Positions 20,933 through 33,935 of a stretch of 64,000 nt of DNA are shown here, piece after piece; position 1 is the stretch's first letter, and each line of letters opens with the position of its first letter. The notes under the pieces were generated by a model. That model was not told where the DNA came from. It saw only the letters and a list, made by a program, of their open reading frames with translations, and made no database searches. The translations under genes and the position numbers were made by a program. The stretch is from contig NC_063157.1 of the NCBI RefSeq assembly GCF_020921035.1, forward strand, positions 8,282,001 to 8,346,000. The letters are read 5' to 3'. The stretch comes from Rhodamnia argentea (taxonomy: Eukaryota > Streptophyta > Magnoliopsida > Myrtales > Myrtaceae).

Positions 20933-22425
20933 TTTAAAAAAACACATATTTATACTCGAGAATAAAAAATCTACTCATGGTCAAGTATAAAAAATGGTCG
21001 TTATTACCTTTTCCATCCAAAGGATCCCAGACGTGATGTGAAGCGTCGACATGACACATTTTATTTTCGGGGATTTTAATAGAGTTAATGATTATGAAAT
21101 AAAAGAAATATAATTTTTATTAAGAGAAAGCAAAAAGGATGACCGATCCTTTATTCCATCCATAGATATATGGCTAGTGGACAAACTAGATTCATTTCAT
21201 GATCTGTCGAGGGTGGGAAGTAATCACCAAGGTAAGAGCGGTCAAATTAGATGCGGCTCCAACATTAGGATTGGATCAGGCCAGAAATAGAATAAAGGGA
21301 GTGTCATAGGATGACACAAACCAAATATTCACAAGGACCTTACTTCCTTAAGTAGGAGAGTCTATGACGTTTCAAATCTCACGCCTAATAAAAAAACATT
21401 GCCTTGAATTATTCATAAGCCAACACCCACCTCCAAAATAATCGCAACCTTTCGTGGTTACTTGGATAACTCCATTTGGGTTTGGCCCACGAACCGAATT
21501 ATTACACTAATGGAGTTATTTGGTATGGATCATGAATGATGAACTAATTGTCTCAATTATTGTACTCCATGCATAATTGACCCGGCCATGAATCTCTGAC
21601 ATAAGTGAGCTATCTTATCGTTGGCACTTCATGCGTGTCCGAATCAACAAAGACAGATGATGACAATATTATTGTATTTTCCCTAGGGTGCCTCCAAAGA
21701 GAAGGGTCATTTTTTTTTCCTGTCACCTCACCTTTTTCTTTATCTTTTGGAATCAAAAGCATACGCTTTTGCCTCCCAACTGTTAAGTTCTTCTCTCTCT
21801 TATTGCGAACGTGCCATACTTGATACTATTACTTCTGCAGAGTCAATTGATGATTACGCTGACAAACAAAAAAAGGCAAAAAGGTTGTATCCACAGCTCG
21901 TGCAATCCCAAGTGACTGAGTTAATATCACCAAAAATTTTCATAATTATTAAAAAGCTTTCAAATAAATATATGATTGATAAATTTATCTTCTATTAATT
22001 TTTATTAAATCTTATCGTCAAATTACTGAATCAAATTACTGAATTAGATGATACGTGATAATTAACAGGTATAGCAGTTTGACATTTTTACCCTTCGTTT
22101 ATCAAAAGTGTACCAGTTTGAAATAGTTTGAAATTTTTTATGGTCAAAAAAATAATTTAGAGTAAATTTGTTATAAGTGCACCAATTTGAGAATTTTTAC
22201 GATTAAAGCATTTAGTTTAGAAAAACTTTATCACATATTGATCAATTTAAAATTTTTCATGATGTTAACCTCTGAATTTTTATGAGCTATCCCTTCTGCT
22301 CTAATTTATCTTGGAACGACGCAGAAATAATATTTCTCATTTCAACATTTTATCCAAAAGGCAGCATGTCTTAAAGAGTGCTCCTTGACCATTAGCTTGA
22401 GAATCAACACCGACCATGGTGGAAC
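20933..22425. other. gene-free stretch
   Basis: No supported gene. About 21919-22290 carries repeated phrases (AATTTGTTATAAGTGCACCA, AGTTTGAAATTTTTTATGG) that belong to the MITE family also seen at 30385-30881. The rest shows no features I recognise. Confidence 0.4.
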
Positions 22426-22430
22426 CATAT

Positions 22431-24446
22431 TGTAACACGATTTATTCATCATAACTCCAACGTCCTAGAGTGCCGCTCGACATTAACTACGAGCTATGAA
22501 TTAATGTAATATTATATGTAGTAAAGGGTGCATACGGAAGCCAAAATAACTAGGAAACAAGCAATACGCCACCCAAAAAAATACAAGCGCATGCGTAAAA
22601 GAGAAAATGGCAAGCGCATCTAAAGGGTACAGCTTTAATAGGGTTTCCTACGAAGACATGCATTAAAACTACCCAATAAAATAGCACACATGACAAGCAA
22701 ACACATAATACATTGGGAAGATTCAAGAAGGAAACTACTCCCGATACTATCCGCCACTTCCGTATGCAGCTCCAAGATACTTCACTTTTTGAGTGAGCGA
22801 AAGCTTCGCAAGTAAAAACATCTAACCTACCGACTTAACTAATTATCCATCACCTAATCAAACGGGACTCGACACCCACACCGGATAAAAAATCTTAGGA
22901 TGCTAACTTCACATAATGCACAACTTTCACACGCATGAGCATGCACATGATTCATTTAACTTTCCATTTTCACTTTAGAACCGAACCATGAGGCACAGGC
23001 CATGGTATGTGAAGGGCGGATGCCTCACTTTATATCCGATGGACACAACCTCGATTCTAGGTTTTGTCCCAGCATTTCGTCCATGGGAAACATAAGGGAC
23101 ACAGACCTCATTTTCTCACAAGGGACACATGCCTTAATTTGTTTTTTTATCGCGAGAGACACAAGCCTTGATTTTCCCTATTCCAAGACACTATTCCAAC
23201 GAGACACAGACCGTGAACTTCCCGATTTTCATCAGACTTCCACAAGGTGTGTGACTGTGTGTGTATATATATATATTGTGAATTGGCGAGTCGTGATGTT
23301 GATTGCATCCATGCTACTCGCCAATTCACGAACCATGGGACTCCACAATGCAAGCAGGCAGAACCCGAACAAACCTCATCCGCCTCACGGCCACCTGGCC
23401 GAACACCAAAATGTAAGACCATCCCATCACGCACACCACTTCTCACACCCCTTTCGAAACGCACGGACAAACGCCCACATACAAAACATTCAAGCACATA
23501 TTTCCAGACACAACTGGCGTCGTCGCACCCAATCAGGCGAACGAATAATTAGGCTAGTGAAAAGGGTAGATACTCCACTTGCATTTGGCCCTATGCCTAC
23601 ATCCTCAAGAACAAACCTTGGTCTCCAATTCCTCCTCCTTGTCCGTGGCCGAACCACCCTCTTCGGCGTCCACTTCCATTAACCTCGATACAACGAAAAT
23701 CAAGACGATCAGGCCTCAGGACTAACTTGCCCAAGACCTAAGGGCACTAGATTAAGCAACGGATAGTCCGAACAAGCTTATTTTTCCTTCCATGCAAATC
23801 GAAGTTCCGCTCAAGAAACCCATTTCCAATTTGACGATCCGAGCTAAAACAAGCTTCGATTGGGCGGAATAGAGTTAAGGGTAGAGGGACACTTGTCTGA
23901 GGATCCCAAACGGAGAAGACAAAAGCTGGATTGGGGCTAAAATGAGCCCGGGCTACTCGTTCCTCCGTGGGTGTCGCGCGCGGCCGCATAGGGAGCGAGG
24001 GAAGGTGAGCGTGTAGGGGACGACGGGGGCTGAGCTGAGGTCGAACTCGAGGCTCGAGTATGAGAGGTCGAGCTGGTGGAGTGGGCGAGAGTCGACGTCG
24101 GGCTGGGCGAGAGAGACGAGCCGCGAGAGAGAGGAGAGAAAAAGAGAGAGTTGGGGGAAAGGAAATGGCGTCCACGAAGAAGAAATGAAGGAGAACCAGG
24201 AGAAAGAAAAACATGACAGCTTTTGTAGAGGGTGAGATGGGAGAGGCGGTGGAAAAAGGAAGGGCCGGGTCGGGGCCCTCGCGATCCAATTCCGGAACAA
24301 CCTTCGTGCCAATCGTCACCTTGATCAGTCATTTAACCGTTGCACTATTAATTCAGGGTCCCGGGTCCAAAATTGCCACTAATCCTTGTCTTTAATTAGC
24401 TGCTACTCTGCTCAACAATCCAATTTGCGAAATTTGGGCTGTCACA
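22431..24446 (-). mobile_element. solo LTR, Ty3/gypsy-like, 2016 bp
   Basis: A fossil LTR with no internal region. It is bounded by TGTAACAC on the left and GCTGTCACA on the right, and is flanked by a perfect 5-bp target duplication CATAT (22426-22430 and 24447-24451). Read on the minus strand it begins TGTGACAGCCC, a start common in plant gypsy LTRs. A CT-rich tract lies near 24080-24190 on that strand. It probably arose by recombination between the two LTRs of a full element. The intact target duplication suggests it is not very old, but a solo LTR cannot be dated from itself. Open frames inside it are not convincing genes. Confidence 0.7.
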
Positions 24447-24451
24447 CATAT

Positions 24452-25166
24452 AAAGTAGTGATTATTTAGAGTAGATTTTAACTAACCTGTTCAAAATGGG
24501 TTTTGATTGTCGCGAACTTCCTCGTTTAAACCACTAACGTTCTCGTTAGTGTGTGGCTTATACTGCCGACGATCCTCCCTCTGTTCGGCATGTGACCTGG
24601 TCCTCTTTTTTTTTCCCTCATCATCTTAGAAGAATGTTAGAAACCGCATATTGTCCGAGCTATATCAACCTAGTGATCACTTTATGCTTTTTTTGTATCG
24701 GGTGGGAATCTAGTCCATCCACAAGCCATAAACTTACTAGAGGTGGTCAGTGGACTTACTCTAACACAATTGATAACCATAAAGCTTGGTGAACAACCAC
24801 GTGAGATGTTGGTCATATAAAGGTAGATATTACTTGTGAATAGCATCACAAGGCATCATTCATTGGATGAGGGATATGAAGTATCACAGACACATCTATT
24901 GTCGACAGTTTGAAGGTTAGTACACTCTTGTGCCTATCTTCAAACACCAACATGCCGGGGTCTTCCGTAAAGGGCTTGTCTTTTCCCGAAATCTCAACTT
25001 TGGAAACTTCTCTAAATTTAGATTTTATGAGTATCAATCATGGTTCAAATAAGGCATTCTACAACTGTTGTTGTGCTCTCATGGTAACCGCTAACCCCTA
25101 AAGAGGGTGGTTGCGATTGAACATTCCCTCCCTTTTTCTAAGATCATGTCTTCCCTTCGCTCTCTG

Positions 25167-25221
<55 letters not shown>

Positions 25222-26695
25222 ATTTTCCAAATGCCTCATTAATAGGTACTTTGCACAAGTATAAATGTGTCGTCGGCGGCGGACTATTGCGGGGATGGTA
25301 TATGATTCCAGCATCATGGAGGCGGCAGCCCAAAGGTGGTGGTGATGCAATTTTTTCAGGAGGGTATATAGATAGAGCGAGGAGGAGAATGAGGATGTGG
25401 GATGTGTGAGAGATAGAGGAGAGGGATACTATTTTTATGCTAAAAAATTTAAATGAGAGCTATCTAGATATAAAATTTCTTTAATAATTTCACTAATTAG
25501 AGGCTATAATTGGGTATGCCCGAATCAGGCTAGGCCATGAGGCTAGACTTAAACTTATGTCCAAGCCCTCTGGTGATGAAATTGTTATATACAATTTTTT
25601 AGATTGAATCAGACTAAGCTCGACCCCATCGGGGTCGGCTTAGGCTCTCACTAAATGTTATTATCCAAACTTGTACAAAAAGTCTGACTTGAGCTTTTGT
25701 GGCTGGAGTAGGACCTAGATAGGCCTGCGGGCAGCCGGGCCGGTGATCGGGTTTATCACCGACTAGAGATGATAAAGAGGAAATTTTCTCAAGTTAGGAA
25801 TGGAGGAAAATACAGCTTTTCTATTTATAAGAAAGGCCTTCATACTTGTGATCTCGATGAGACAGATGAACCAAGTGAAGCACACCCCACGCATTGATGA
25901 GCCCACGCAAACCTCATCTAATGACAGATTTGGTGCGTCTAATTGCTTTTTTTTTTCCCGCATGACTTGCAAAGTACACTATTAGACTTGCTTTTTTATT
26001 CCGTTGTTTTTTACTCTGAAGGCCCAAAACAATCTACTTATTACTTTTGCTTATAATTTACTTCGTAATGAAAAAGACATTGTAAACTTCGAAAACATAC
26101 GTCAGCACCTTCTTAATATCTTTGATAAGCATCGAACGTCTTCTTTTTTCTTTCTCTTTTCGAATAGCCAAATTGAAAGGGTCGCTAGATTTGCAAAACA
26201 TTAATAGCACCTAGCACTCTCGAATATTAAGCAAGATACATCGACCTGCATTTAAATCCGAAAAGGGGGAAAACTATAAAAAGAGGAGGGAAAAAAAATA
26301 AACAATATTTCTTATGGAAGATAAAGCTGAATTAGAAACATTATTCACTCACATGAATAAAATACCAATTATTTCATATGATTGGGGTAATCTCTCTCTC
26401 TCTTTTTTTTATTTTGGGGTGAATCTGTGAATGTGAGTCATCGATTAGCACATGATAAAAAGTCGGGCGCTAACTTTGATCCGCCGTGTAATGATGGCAC
26501 GCCCGTGCTCAATCCCTTTTTCCCCATTTGCCCCGCCCCTTAGCGAGTCCTTTTTTAACGCTGAAAGCGAAGACCGGTAGCTTTTTTTTCGGATCGTGGA
26601 TTCATGGGCAGCGCCTTAAAAAGCTTGCATCTTTTTCATTATTTCTTTCTTTCTTTCTTTTTAAGGTTTTGTGGGGGGAAGCTCTTTGGGGTTGC
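24452..26695. other. gene-free stretch with microsatellite
   Basis: No supported gene. Apart from the GA repeat at 25171-25219 I see low-complexity A/T and pyrimidine-rich tracts (for example the CTTT run near 26640-26660) and nothing that resembles a conserved protein. Confidence 0.45.
25171..25219. repeat. (GA)n microsatellite
   Basis: About 24 uninterrupted GA dinucleotides, the longest simple repeat in the window. Likely to be length-polymorphic. Confidence 0.95.
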
Positions 26696-26704
26696 TTACT
26701 TTTA

Positions 26705-27949
26705 GGGAAATATTCAAAAAAGGGCCTGAACTTCTCTTGATTTTTCAAATAAGGGCCCAAAGTGAATTATGTTTTAAATAAGGGCTCGAAGTAATATAGT
26801 ACGTTTCAATTGAGGGCCCGAAGTGGTTATAATGTTTCAAAAAAGGGTCTGGCTTGAAGGGTATTTTGGTTATTTCACATTTTAATTTTTTTATTATTTT
26901 TTTTCTTTTTCTTGATTAAAAAAAAAATATGCACAAGCGGGAGGGCTGCCCCTCCCGCTGTGCCGCCGCCCGCCCGCCGGTGGGGGGTCGGCGGGCGTAA
27001 GGCAGGCGGCGGGGTCGCCGGCGACCCCGGCGGCCCCGCCGGGTCGAGGCGAGGGCCTCTGGCCCTCTCCCGGATCTCGGGTGAGGCCGGCGGTCCCCGC
27101 CCGGATCGGGGTCGCCGGCCGTCGCCCATCCGGTGGGGGGTCGCTCGGTCACGGGCGGGAGGGGCAAGCGGGAGGGCGGCCCTCAAGAGCTTCGGAGACG
27201 AAGCGTAGTCCCCGGGCGGCTTTGGTGCGAGCTCGCCTGCGAAACAGCCGAGCGAGCCCTCAAGAGCTTCGGAGAGGCCATGGAGGTCGACCGGGATCTC
27301 GCATGCGGTGGTCGAAGCCGCACAACCTCCTCCTCCTCCTCCGCCACCGCCGCCGCCGCCGCGTTATCGGCGAGGGAGCATCGCCTCGAACCCGCTTCCT
27401 GCGCTCCCTTCTCTGCGGTGGAAGGATCAGATTCGGTGCCCTTCGAGACCGGGAAAGGCATCTTTCTGGAGGAGCTCCACGAGCTTTACAAGCCCTTCTT
27501 GCCCCCATATGAACCTCTGCTCTCGCATCGCAACAACCCCCGTCTCATCTCCTCTTGCAGTTGAAGGCGCGAAGAGCTCCTCGAGTGCTAATCCGATGCA
27601 AAAGAGGCCATTTCAGAGTGCTTCTGCAATTGCTCCTCCGCCTCCGTTCAAAGCAAAGCTCTCACGCTCCCGGATCCAAGAAAAGGTACCATCTTTTTTT
27701 TTTTTTTGGAAACAGATAACAAAAATTATAATAAAAAAAACTAAATAAGTAAAAAGACTAAAATACCCTTGAATCGGGCCCTTTTTTGAGATTTTAAGGC
27801 CATTTCAAGCCCTTATTTGAAATAGTATTCACTTGAGGCCCCTATTTGAGAAAATATGAGGACTTCGGGCCCTTTTTGAAACAAGTGTTCACTTGGGGCC
27901 CTTATTTGAGAAAACATGAGGACTTCGGGCCCTTTTTTGAATTTTTCCC
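26705..27949. mobile_element. Pack-MULE-like non-autonomous Mutator element, 1245 bp
   Basis: Flanked by a perfect 9-bp target duplication TTACTTTTA (26696-26704 and 27950-27958), the Mutator hallmark. Terminal inverted repeats of about 180-210 bp start GGGAAAWATTCAAAAAAGGG. They are themselves built of about five degenerate 35-40-bp repeats containing AAATAAGGGCCC or AAAAAAGGGCCC. The interior (about 26935-27690) is very GC-rich and unlike the surrounding DNA. It contains the phrase CCCTCAAGAGCTTCGGAGA twice (near 27180 and 27259), a run of Pro codons (CCTCCTCCTCC..., 27325-27360) and an open frame starting at 27308. Such a composition is typical of captured host gene fragments. No transposase is encoded. 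The donor gene was not identified. Confidence 0.75.
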
Positions 27950-28067
27950 TTACTTTTATATGAGGCTATGATGACATTTTGGACATTTTAAATGTCGAGA
28001 TTACGCCATGATCGGCAGAGATGATTGTAAGACAAGAGAAATGATTGTAATGATGATGCAATATTAT

Positions 28068-28499
28068 GGGAAAAATGTCACAAAAAAATTCTAAAATATG
28101 CTCATTATGGTACGTTTACCAAACTATGCTTTTGTGGCACAAAAAATCTCAAATTTTTACCCGTATGGCACGTTTGCTCCAATCTTTTATTTTGTGATAC
28201 AAAAAATCCCGAACTTATATCCATGTAACGTATTTATCCCAAATTACTTTTTTACACCAAAAATCTCAAACGTATAGGTATGCGACACATTGATCCTAAA
28301 TTTTTTTTAGATAAATGTGTCACATGAAAACAAGTTCATGATTTTTTATGTCACGATAAAATTTTTTGAGGTAAATGTGTTGTACCGATACAAGTTTTGG
28401 GTAAATGTATCAGTTTTGACCTTTTTGCATCATAAGAAAAAAAAAAGTTTAGGATAAATGTGTCGAGTATAGTTTAGGATTTTTGGTTATTTTTTTCCT
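28068..28499. repeat. foldback MITE
   Basis: The left end GGGAAAAATGTCACAAAAAA with TTCTAAAATATGCTC is mirrored at the right end (complement AAGGAAAAAAATAACCAAAA with TCCTAAACTATACTC). Arms contain repeated phrases such as GGCACAAAAAATCTC. Non-coding. Confidence 0.5.
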
Positions 28500-29539
28500 T
28501 ATACTATAGGAATATAATGGAACAGAAAAAAAAAAGGAAGGGTTTAGGAGAGATCGATGGGCACATATTCAAGTATGTCGTGTAAATCCCTTTCATATAA
28601 CAAGTGATCTCCGACCCTTTCAAATCGACTATCTGCACGATTGCACACGAACCGATGTGTCCATGTCCGTTTAATAAATACTCCATAAGCTCAAGTTGTA
28701 TGGCCCTCGAAATTATTTTGAGGGAGCAACGTCGTGATTCTGAGCGTGTGTCCCTATCGTGCCGTTTTCGATCCAATTTAGGTCGTGACTTCCGACACCT
28801 ACTTTCGCATGCCTCCGCTTTTCGCGTGAAACAAATCCGAGAGAGGAAATTAACACTTTATAGGCCGCAGCAATTGGTAATTCTTTTCGGAACTCTCTCT
28901 TTACACTTTTCATCTGCTTTATACTCTATAAGATCGTGGCCATGGAATCCGATGTCCATCTGCTGAAACTTTCACAAGTTAGATCGCATGATTAGGCCCT
29001 CCCTGCATCAGCGAGTCAATAATTGGACTAAAGTTCTCGCAAAACAGCAAAAATAAGTTTTGACTGTGCAGCATGCGGAAATTATTGAGGGTAGCACAAC
29101 ATTCGCAGAGGAGACAAGTTAGCACACTGAAAATCGCCGATATTCTAAAGTTTTTTGCAATCTAAATTCGGTTTGCATCTCTCTTTTTTTAAATCCAAAA
29201 CGTCTGCAACATTTTGTAATATAATCACCGACACGTAGACTTTAATATACGATTTATCCCAGAAATAGTGACTCTAGATTATCCAACGAAATCAATTTAT
29301 TCATCGAAGGAGCATGTCATATTCAGGCTACTTGCAGGGAATCATAGATAGAATCACGCAACAAAAAACGCTTCGTAATTAAATTGGAGGAAAAAATAAT
29401 TCTTTTGCGTGTTACGAAAAGCTGTACGATCTTAGAATATATATATTTTCAAAAATGATTACTTATAACTCTTCTATAAATTGAATGCACGAAAATCACT
29501 TTCACCGTTGACGTGAAATTCTGTTAAATCACTACCAAT
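28500..29539. other. gene-free stretch
   Basis: I see nothing that I can support here. Reading frames near 28604-28966 and 28713-28913 overlap one another on opposite strands and look like chance. Confidence 0.4.
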
Positions 29540-29810
29540 TATTCTCAAAACTTAAGCTTTTTAGATAAATAGGTGATTAAATATTTAAATATTCTATCAC
29601 TCTTTCTCGGGCTTAGTTTGGTCATTTTGCCTGGACACATTTAGTTAGGGAGCCAAATGAGACTTAAAAAGGATTTGAATCCAGGACCTTCAGCTTTGAT
29701 ATCATGTGAGGTTTTATGGGATTATTGCTGGCTATTCTAAAATTTGAATTTTTTAGATGAATGCGTAATTTAATACGAAAATGTCTAAATATAAACTATT
29801 ATCAACGATG
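29540..29810 (-). repeat. degenerate LTR-retroelement relic
   Basis: Two direct repeats of about 45 bp (from AAACTTAAGCTTTTTAGA near 29550 and AAATTTGAATTTTTTAGA near 29741) flank a stretch with GCTTTGATATCATG. That is a decayed complement of the TGGTATCAGAGC primer-binding region of plant LTR elements. It is an old fossil, probably copia-like, too worn to bound. Confidence 0.3.
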
Positions 29811-30384
29811 ACTTTTTTTTTTATTTAGTTATTTTAAGCAACACACAAAAAAGGAGAAGCGGACAACCGAAAGGACAAAACGATCACCTGAAAACGCTGG
29901 GTTCCATTATTTCATCTCTCGCAACCCCATCATCACCACACGGGACCATTGGACAAAACTCACATGAAATCCCCTCGGTGGGGCCCCCCACCACCACCAC
30001 CGCCACCACCGCCACCTAGACCTGATCAGAAGAACCTCGGACCCCACCCACCACACATTAACCTTTCCACATCAAGAAAATATAAAACCCAGTTAATTAA
30101 AGTCGGGGATGTGGGCCCCCGAAAGATACTTCCCCCCGCGTTCTCATGATGTGACGTCCTGATACGATGTTGATCGCCCTTAGTCCCAGATCTCTTGACA
30201 TGCGCCGTCCGATGAGATTACTTCCCCCCGCCCTTGTCTTTGAGTCAACGCACTGCACAGTGCAGAGAGTGGAAAAGGAGAAAATACTCGATAAACGTCT
30301 ACGATTGATTTCAATCAATCAGTCACAGTACAAAAACTATACGAAAAATTGTATAAAGATCCACTTTGGATCTCCTATATTTAA
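29811..30384. other. gene-free stretch
   Basis: No supported gene. A CCA/CCG repeat lies near 29989-30016, and a CCCCCCGC phrase recurs at about 30131 and 30223. Nothing else recognised. Confidence 0.4.
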
Positions 30385-30881
30385 GAGTTAATATTACGAA
30401 AAATCTCAAATTGATATATTTATGATAAATTTATCTTATACTATTTTTTTGACTATCGAAAACTTTAAACTAATACATATTTGACAAACTTATCTCAAAC
30501 TGGTACGGTTGTGATAAATTTACCTTCCGTCAAATTGTTGATTTGAATGACACGTGACAATTGCTGAATGTACACGTTTGGAGTTTTTATCCTCTATTGT
30601 ATCAATTTGAGATTTTTTGTGGTATTAATTCAATTTAATGAAAATTAATGAATAGTGAATTTGTCACATGTGTATCGGTTTGGAGTTTTTGATAGTCAAA
30701 ATAATTATTTTGGAGTAAATTTATCACGGATGTATCGGTTTGAGATTTTTGGCGATCGAAAAAATAGTTTGGGGTAAAACCGACACATGTATATCGGTTT
30801 GGAATTTTTTTGGTTAAAAAATTAGTTTGGGATAAATTTGTCACATGCGTATTATTTTAGAATTTTTCATGGTATTAACTC
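30385..30881. repeat. MITE with GAGTTAATA ends
   Basis: Ends GAGTTAATATTACGAAAAAT on the left and the complement of GAGTTAATACCATGAAAAAT on the right form inverted repeats. The interior repeats GTATCGGTTTGGAATTTTT-like phrases four times. A related but decayed copy lies near 21919-22290. Non-coding. Confidence 0.6.
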
Positions 30882-30894
30882 ATTAAATAAATGG

Positions 30895-31205
30895 ATCTAA
30901 GATTGAAAATCCTACGACTTATCACGAAAGTGCAATTAAGTCTTAAAATTATTAAAAAGTGCAATGAAGTCCTAAAATTTATCATGAAGGTACAATCGAG
31001 TCCTAAAACTTTCAAAGTGTCTAATCGATTTCTGAAACTTTGAAAAAGTGCGATCAACAGAGTGTAATCAACTAAAGGACTTGGTTTCACCAATTTGATA
31101 AGTTTTAAAACTTGATTGTAATTTTTTTTTAAGTTTTAGGACTCTATTGCACTTTCATATAAAATTTTAGGACTCAATTACACTTTCGTGACAAGTTCTA
31201 GTACT
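30895..31205. repeat. foldback MITE, GTGCAATTAAGTC family
   Basis: Left-arm phrases ATCACGAAAGTGCAATTAAG and AAGTGCAATGAAGTCCTAAA are mirrored on the right by GGACTCAATTACACTTTCGTG. It is related to the shorter element at 37262-37450, which also has AAGTGCAATTAAGTCC. Non-coding. Confidence 0.5.
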
Positions 31206-32099
31206 TCAAACGCACTCGTCTCTTGAATAAATTTAACTTACACAATATTTATTTATGAAAAAAAATACTACCCCGTGTGCATGCCCCCCTATTTCATCAC
31301 AAAAACACGAATAATTCAACATTTCACCTAAGCACTATAAAAAAAAAAATGCATGGTAGTAATTTATTTCTTCGCGTGAGTATCGTGGACTTAAAGAATG
31401 CCTATGCATACGAGGCAAGTCATGCCGGCACGAAAGAGGAAAAAAAAACATGAATCATAATGTAAGTTTATTTTTTGAGAATTCTACACAACGTGATATG
31501 AATATTGCATAAATGCCAACTTTCGAATCCGTCCTCGCATCCATAAGTAACCCTTAAGTCATCGACGTAGTCGACGGACCATATCGACTTTTACCATTTT
31601 TTGAAAGAAAATAAACTTTTACCATTTTGGAGCGATGCATCCTGCTGAAAACTGTTTTAGAGTTCGCGACAAAATAAAAAAATCGAGCGAAGAGTGGATA
31701 ATTATCTTGAGAGAAAATAGGAGAAAATGACATTCTAATCAATTTTGGATTGTCAAAATGGGGAAAAAAAAAGAAAAGAGTAACCGTTTTATTTTAGTTA
31801 TTATGATTTTGTTTTTCTCGTGATGTATGCTAAAGCGAAGAATTTGTCACGGGCGCTAAAATATTTGCGTGACGAGTAATCTCCGAAGGAAGAAAAAAAT
31901 AAAAAATACGGTGGAACAAAAAACAAACCTGCAAATGTACAGTCTCTGCTGAAGAGCTCCGCCACACGAACACGGGACGGGACTCTCTCTCTCTCTCTCT
32001 CTCTGTGTGAAAATGTACATCTTTCTCGCACAGCCGCACCCAAAAGTTTGTGCGTCTCTGTGAGTCTCTGTGAACCTTTTTAGGTTGGATTTTTTTTTT
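31206..32099 (+). other. upstream region of the DUF3527 gene
   Basis: No coding region. It contains a CT run at 31983-32004 typical of plant core promoters and 5' leaders. Transcription of the DUF3527 gene probably starts between about 31980 and 32150. No clear TATA box was found. Confidence 0.35.
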
Positions 32100-33935
32100 A
32101 CATTCTCTCCTCAGGATCGGGCTTTGGAGTTTGGGGGGGAGAAAAAGGCGAGGTGGGATCTCTCTCTCTCTCTCGTTGTCTCTGCGAGTTTGCAGTTGGG
32201 CTCGGTTCGACCACCGACACGTCTCGCTCCGTCTTCGAGCTGGTGTGGTCGTCGTTAATGGCGGCTCTTGACGCTGGAAGTTCCGAATCTCTGATGGGTA
32301 CGCGCCGCTTCTCTTCTCTTGCTCGAGCGAGAAATGTCCAGTTTAGTTTCCGTTTGTTTCCTGGGAAATGTTCTTTTTTTTTTCCCCTCTTCATACCGTA
32401 AAATGCATAATCAATCCTCCCAATGCCTCTTTGTTTCGTGATTTTTGGAGTTGCGTGCGGTCATGTCAGTGCATATTGATTGGCTTTTTTCTTTTCTTTT
32501 CTTTTCTTTTCCCTTTTTCTTGAATTTCCCACGAAGCCACACTCTGTTTCGGGACTCGAGACTGTAAATTTTTGCAGGGGCAGTTCGTGTTTCTCCTTAT
32601 CTCCTTTTTCTGATTTCTCTTGTTCTGTTCACAATGTCTTCAAATTTCGAAATGGGTGATTTCTGTTTTCAATTGGTGTGGATCTCGTCCCTTTTTCCCT
32701 CCTCTGAGCTTCGATTGTGACGGCTCAGTTTCTCCTTATCGAAAGCTCTTCAAGACTCGGTGTTCATGGACCACCCAATTTCGGCTGATGCTGTTCCAAC
32801 TTCCAACTTGGCTCATGGTTGCATTCTCTTATTTGTACTGTGTCGCTGTTTGTTATCTTGCATCTATTTCATTTCGTCTTCCATACCCACGTCTGATTGA
32901 GATTTCCCAGTCTCCATGTCACACGATTGTGAGTTTACTTTTTGTCTGCACAAAAACATCCTGTCTGGTCGCGTAGGGTATGTGCAAAGAGAAGATTTGA
33001 TAAATAAACAGAGCAGAGAGAAGTCGTGGTGATTCCGCAAGTGATGGATGATGCCTTTATCTATGATTATGGTCCAAACGGGAAGTTATGGTGTTCTGTT
33101 GTATGTCAAAACTATTTAAGGTACAGAGTATCTAACGTTGTGGTTTTTGTTTGAAGAACCAGCGCCACTTAAGGGTTTGCTATCTTATTTCCAAATGATT
33201 AAGCAAGTCATCACTGACTGTGAGGAATTTGATCTCCAAAAGAGATACTTGTTTTCTGCAATTTATGCGGCATACCCTCTGTCAAGTCGACCAGTTTCTC
33301 CTATTGAAGATCTGCTTATGATTAAGGTTGAAATCGACGAATTAACTTTGGGTCGAGTGAAAATCGGCATAGTCTCTTTTTCTACCGTGATATATTGGGA
33401 AGTTCGCACAAAGTTAGAGATAGAAGATTTGGTTGAGTCTGGAGAAATTAACTCGCTATGCACCAGCGCATCACTTTGTGGTTCTGAGGAAAAAGTTCCT
33501 GGACTATTCTTATTGGGAGTTCATTGCATGCTTGTACTTGCATCTAATTTGTTTGTGGAATGGCTGCTTTATTGCCTTATTGATGTCTGAATATGCCCCT
33601 TTTGCCACTTTCAGTTTTTCATCTTGTACATGGAATGCCTTATCTTTTTACGAAACAATACGCTTGCATAGCCATGCGCCTTTTCTCTCATAATATGCTA
33701 GCTGTTGACCTGTTCTACTATTGTTATCACCTATCAGATTGTAGAATTCCAATTTACCGAGTTTAATCTTCCTACAGTTTGCAGTTAATGTCTCCAGAGA
33801 CATTTGCGAGCTACATTGTTCAGGGCGTTGAGGTTTAAAAGTTTAAAAAATATACTGGGGGCTTGGTGAAAGGAATAAATAATGTGCGAGTGAGGTGCTA
33901 ATCATTCTGACTTAGATAAGTAAATCCTTGGAATT
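32100..33935 (+). promoter_or_regulatory. predicted 5' leader with intron, DUF3527 gene
   Basis: No part of the conserved protein is encoded here. A CT repeat (32159-32174) leads into an ATG at 32259 (MAALDAGSSESLM) followed by a donor-like GGTACG near 32297. A polypyrimidine tract and CTACAG/TTGCAG acceptors occur near 33777 and 33785. This looks like a leader exon, an intron of about 1.5 kb, and a second leader segment. If spliced that way the ATG at 32259 would open a short upstream frame that ends before the main start at 33936. Confidence 0.4.

Noticed and set aside
23002-23682. 226-codon open frame on the plus strand
   Set aside because: It lies inside the solo LTR, has repeated GGGACACA-type phrases rather than a conserved domain, and an overlapping minus-strand frame is almost as long. 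Treated as a chance frame in a fossil element.
23747-24332. Overlapping Pro/Ser-rich minus-strand frames up to 190 codons
   Set aside because: Low-complexity translation of a CT-rich part of the solo LTR in several frames at once; no protein family visible.
25091-25409. Frames of 80-100 codons across the GA repeat
   Set aside because: They depend on translating the microsatellite (Arg-Glu or Leu-Ser repeats) on both strands; not genes.
33138-33590. 150-codon open frame upstream of the DUF3527 start
   Set aside because: It lies within the predicted leader intron, has no recognisable motif, and is out of any sensible splice relation to the main protein.
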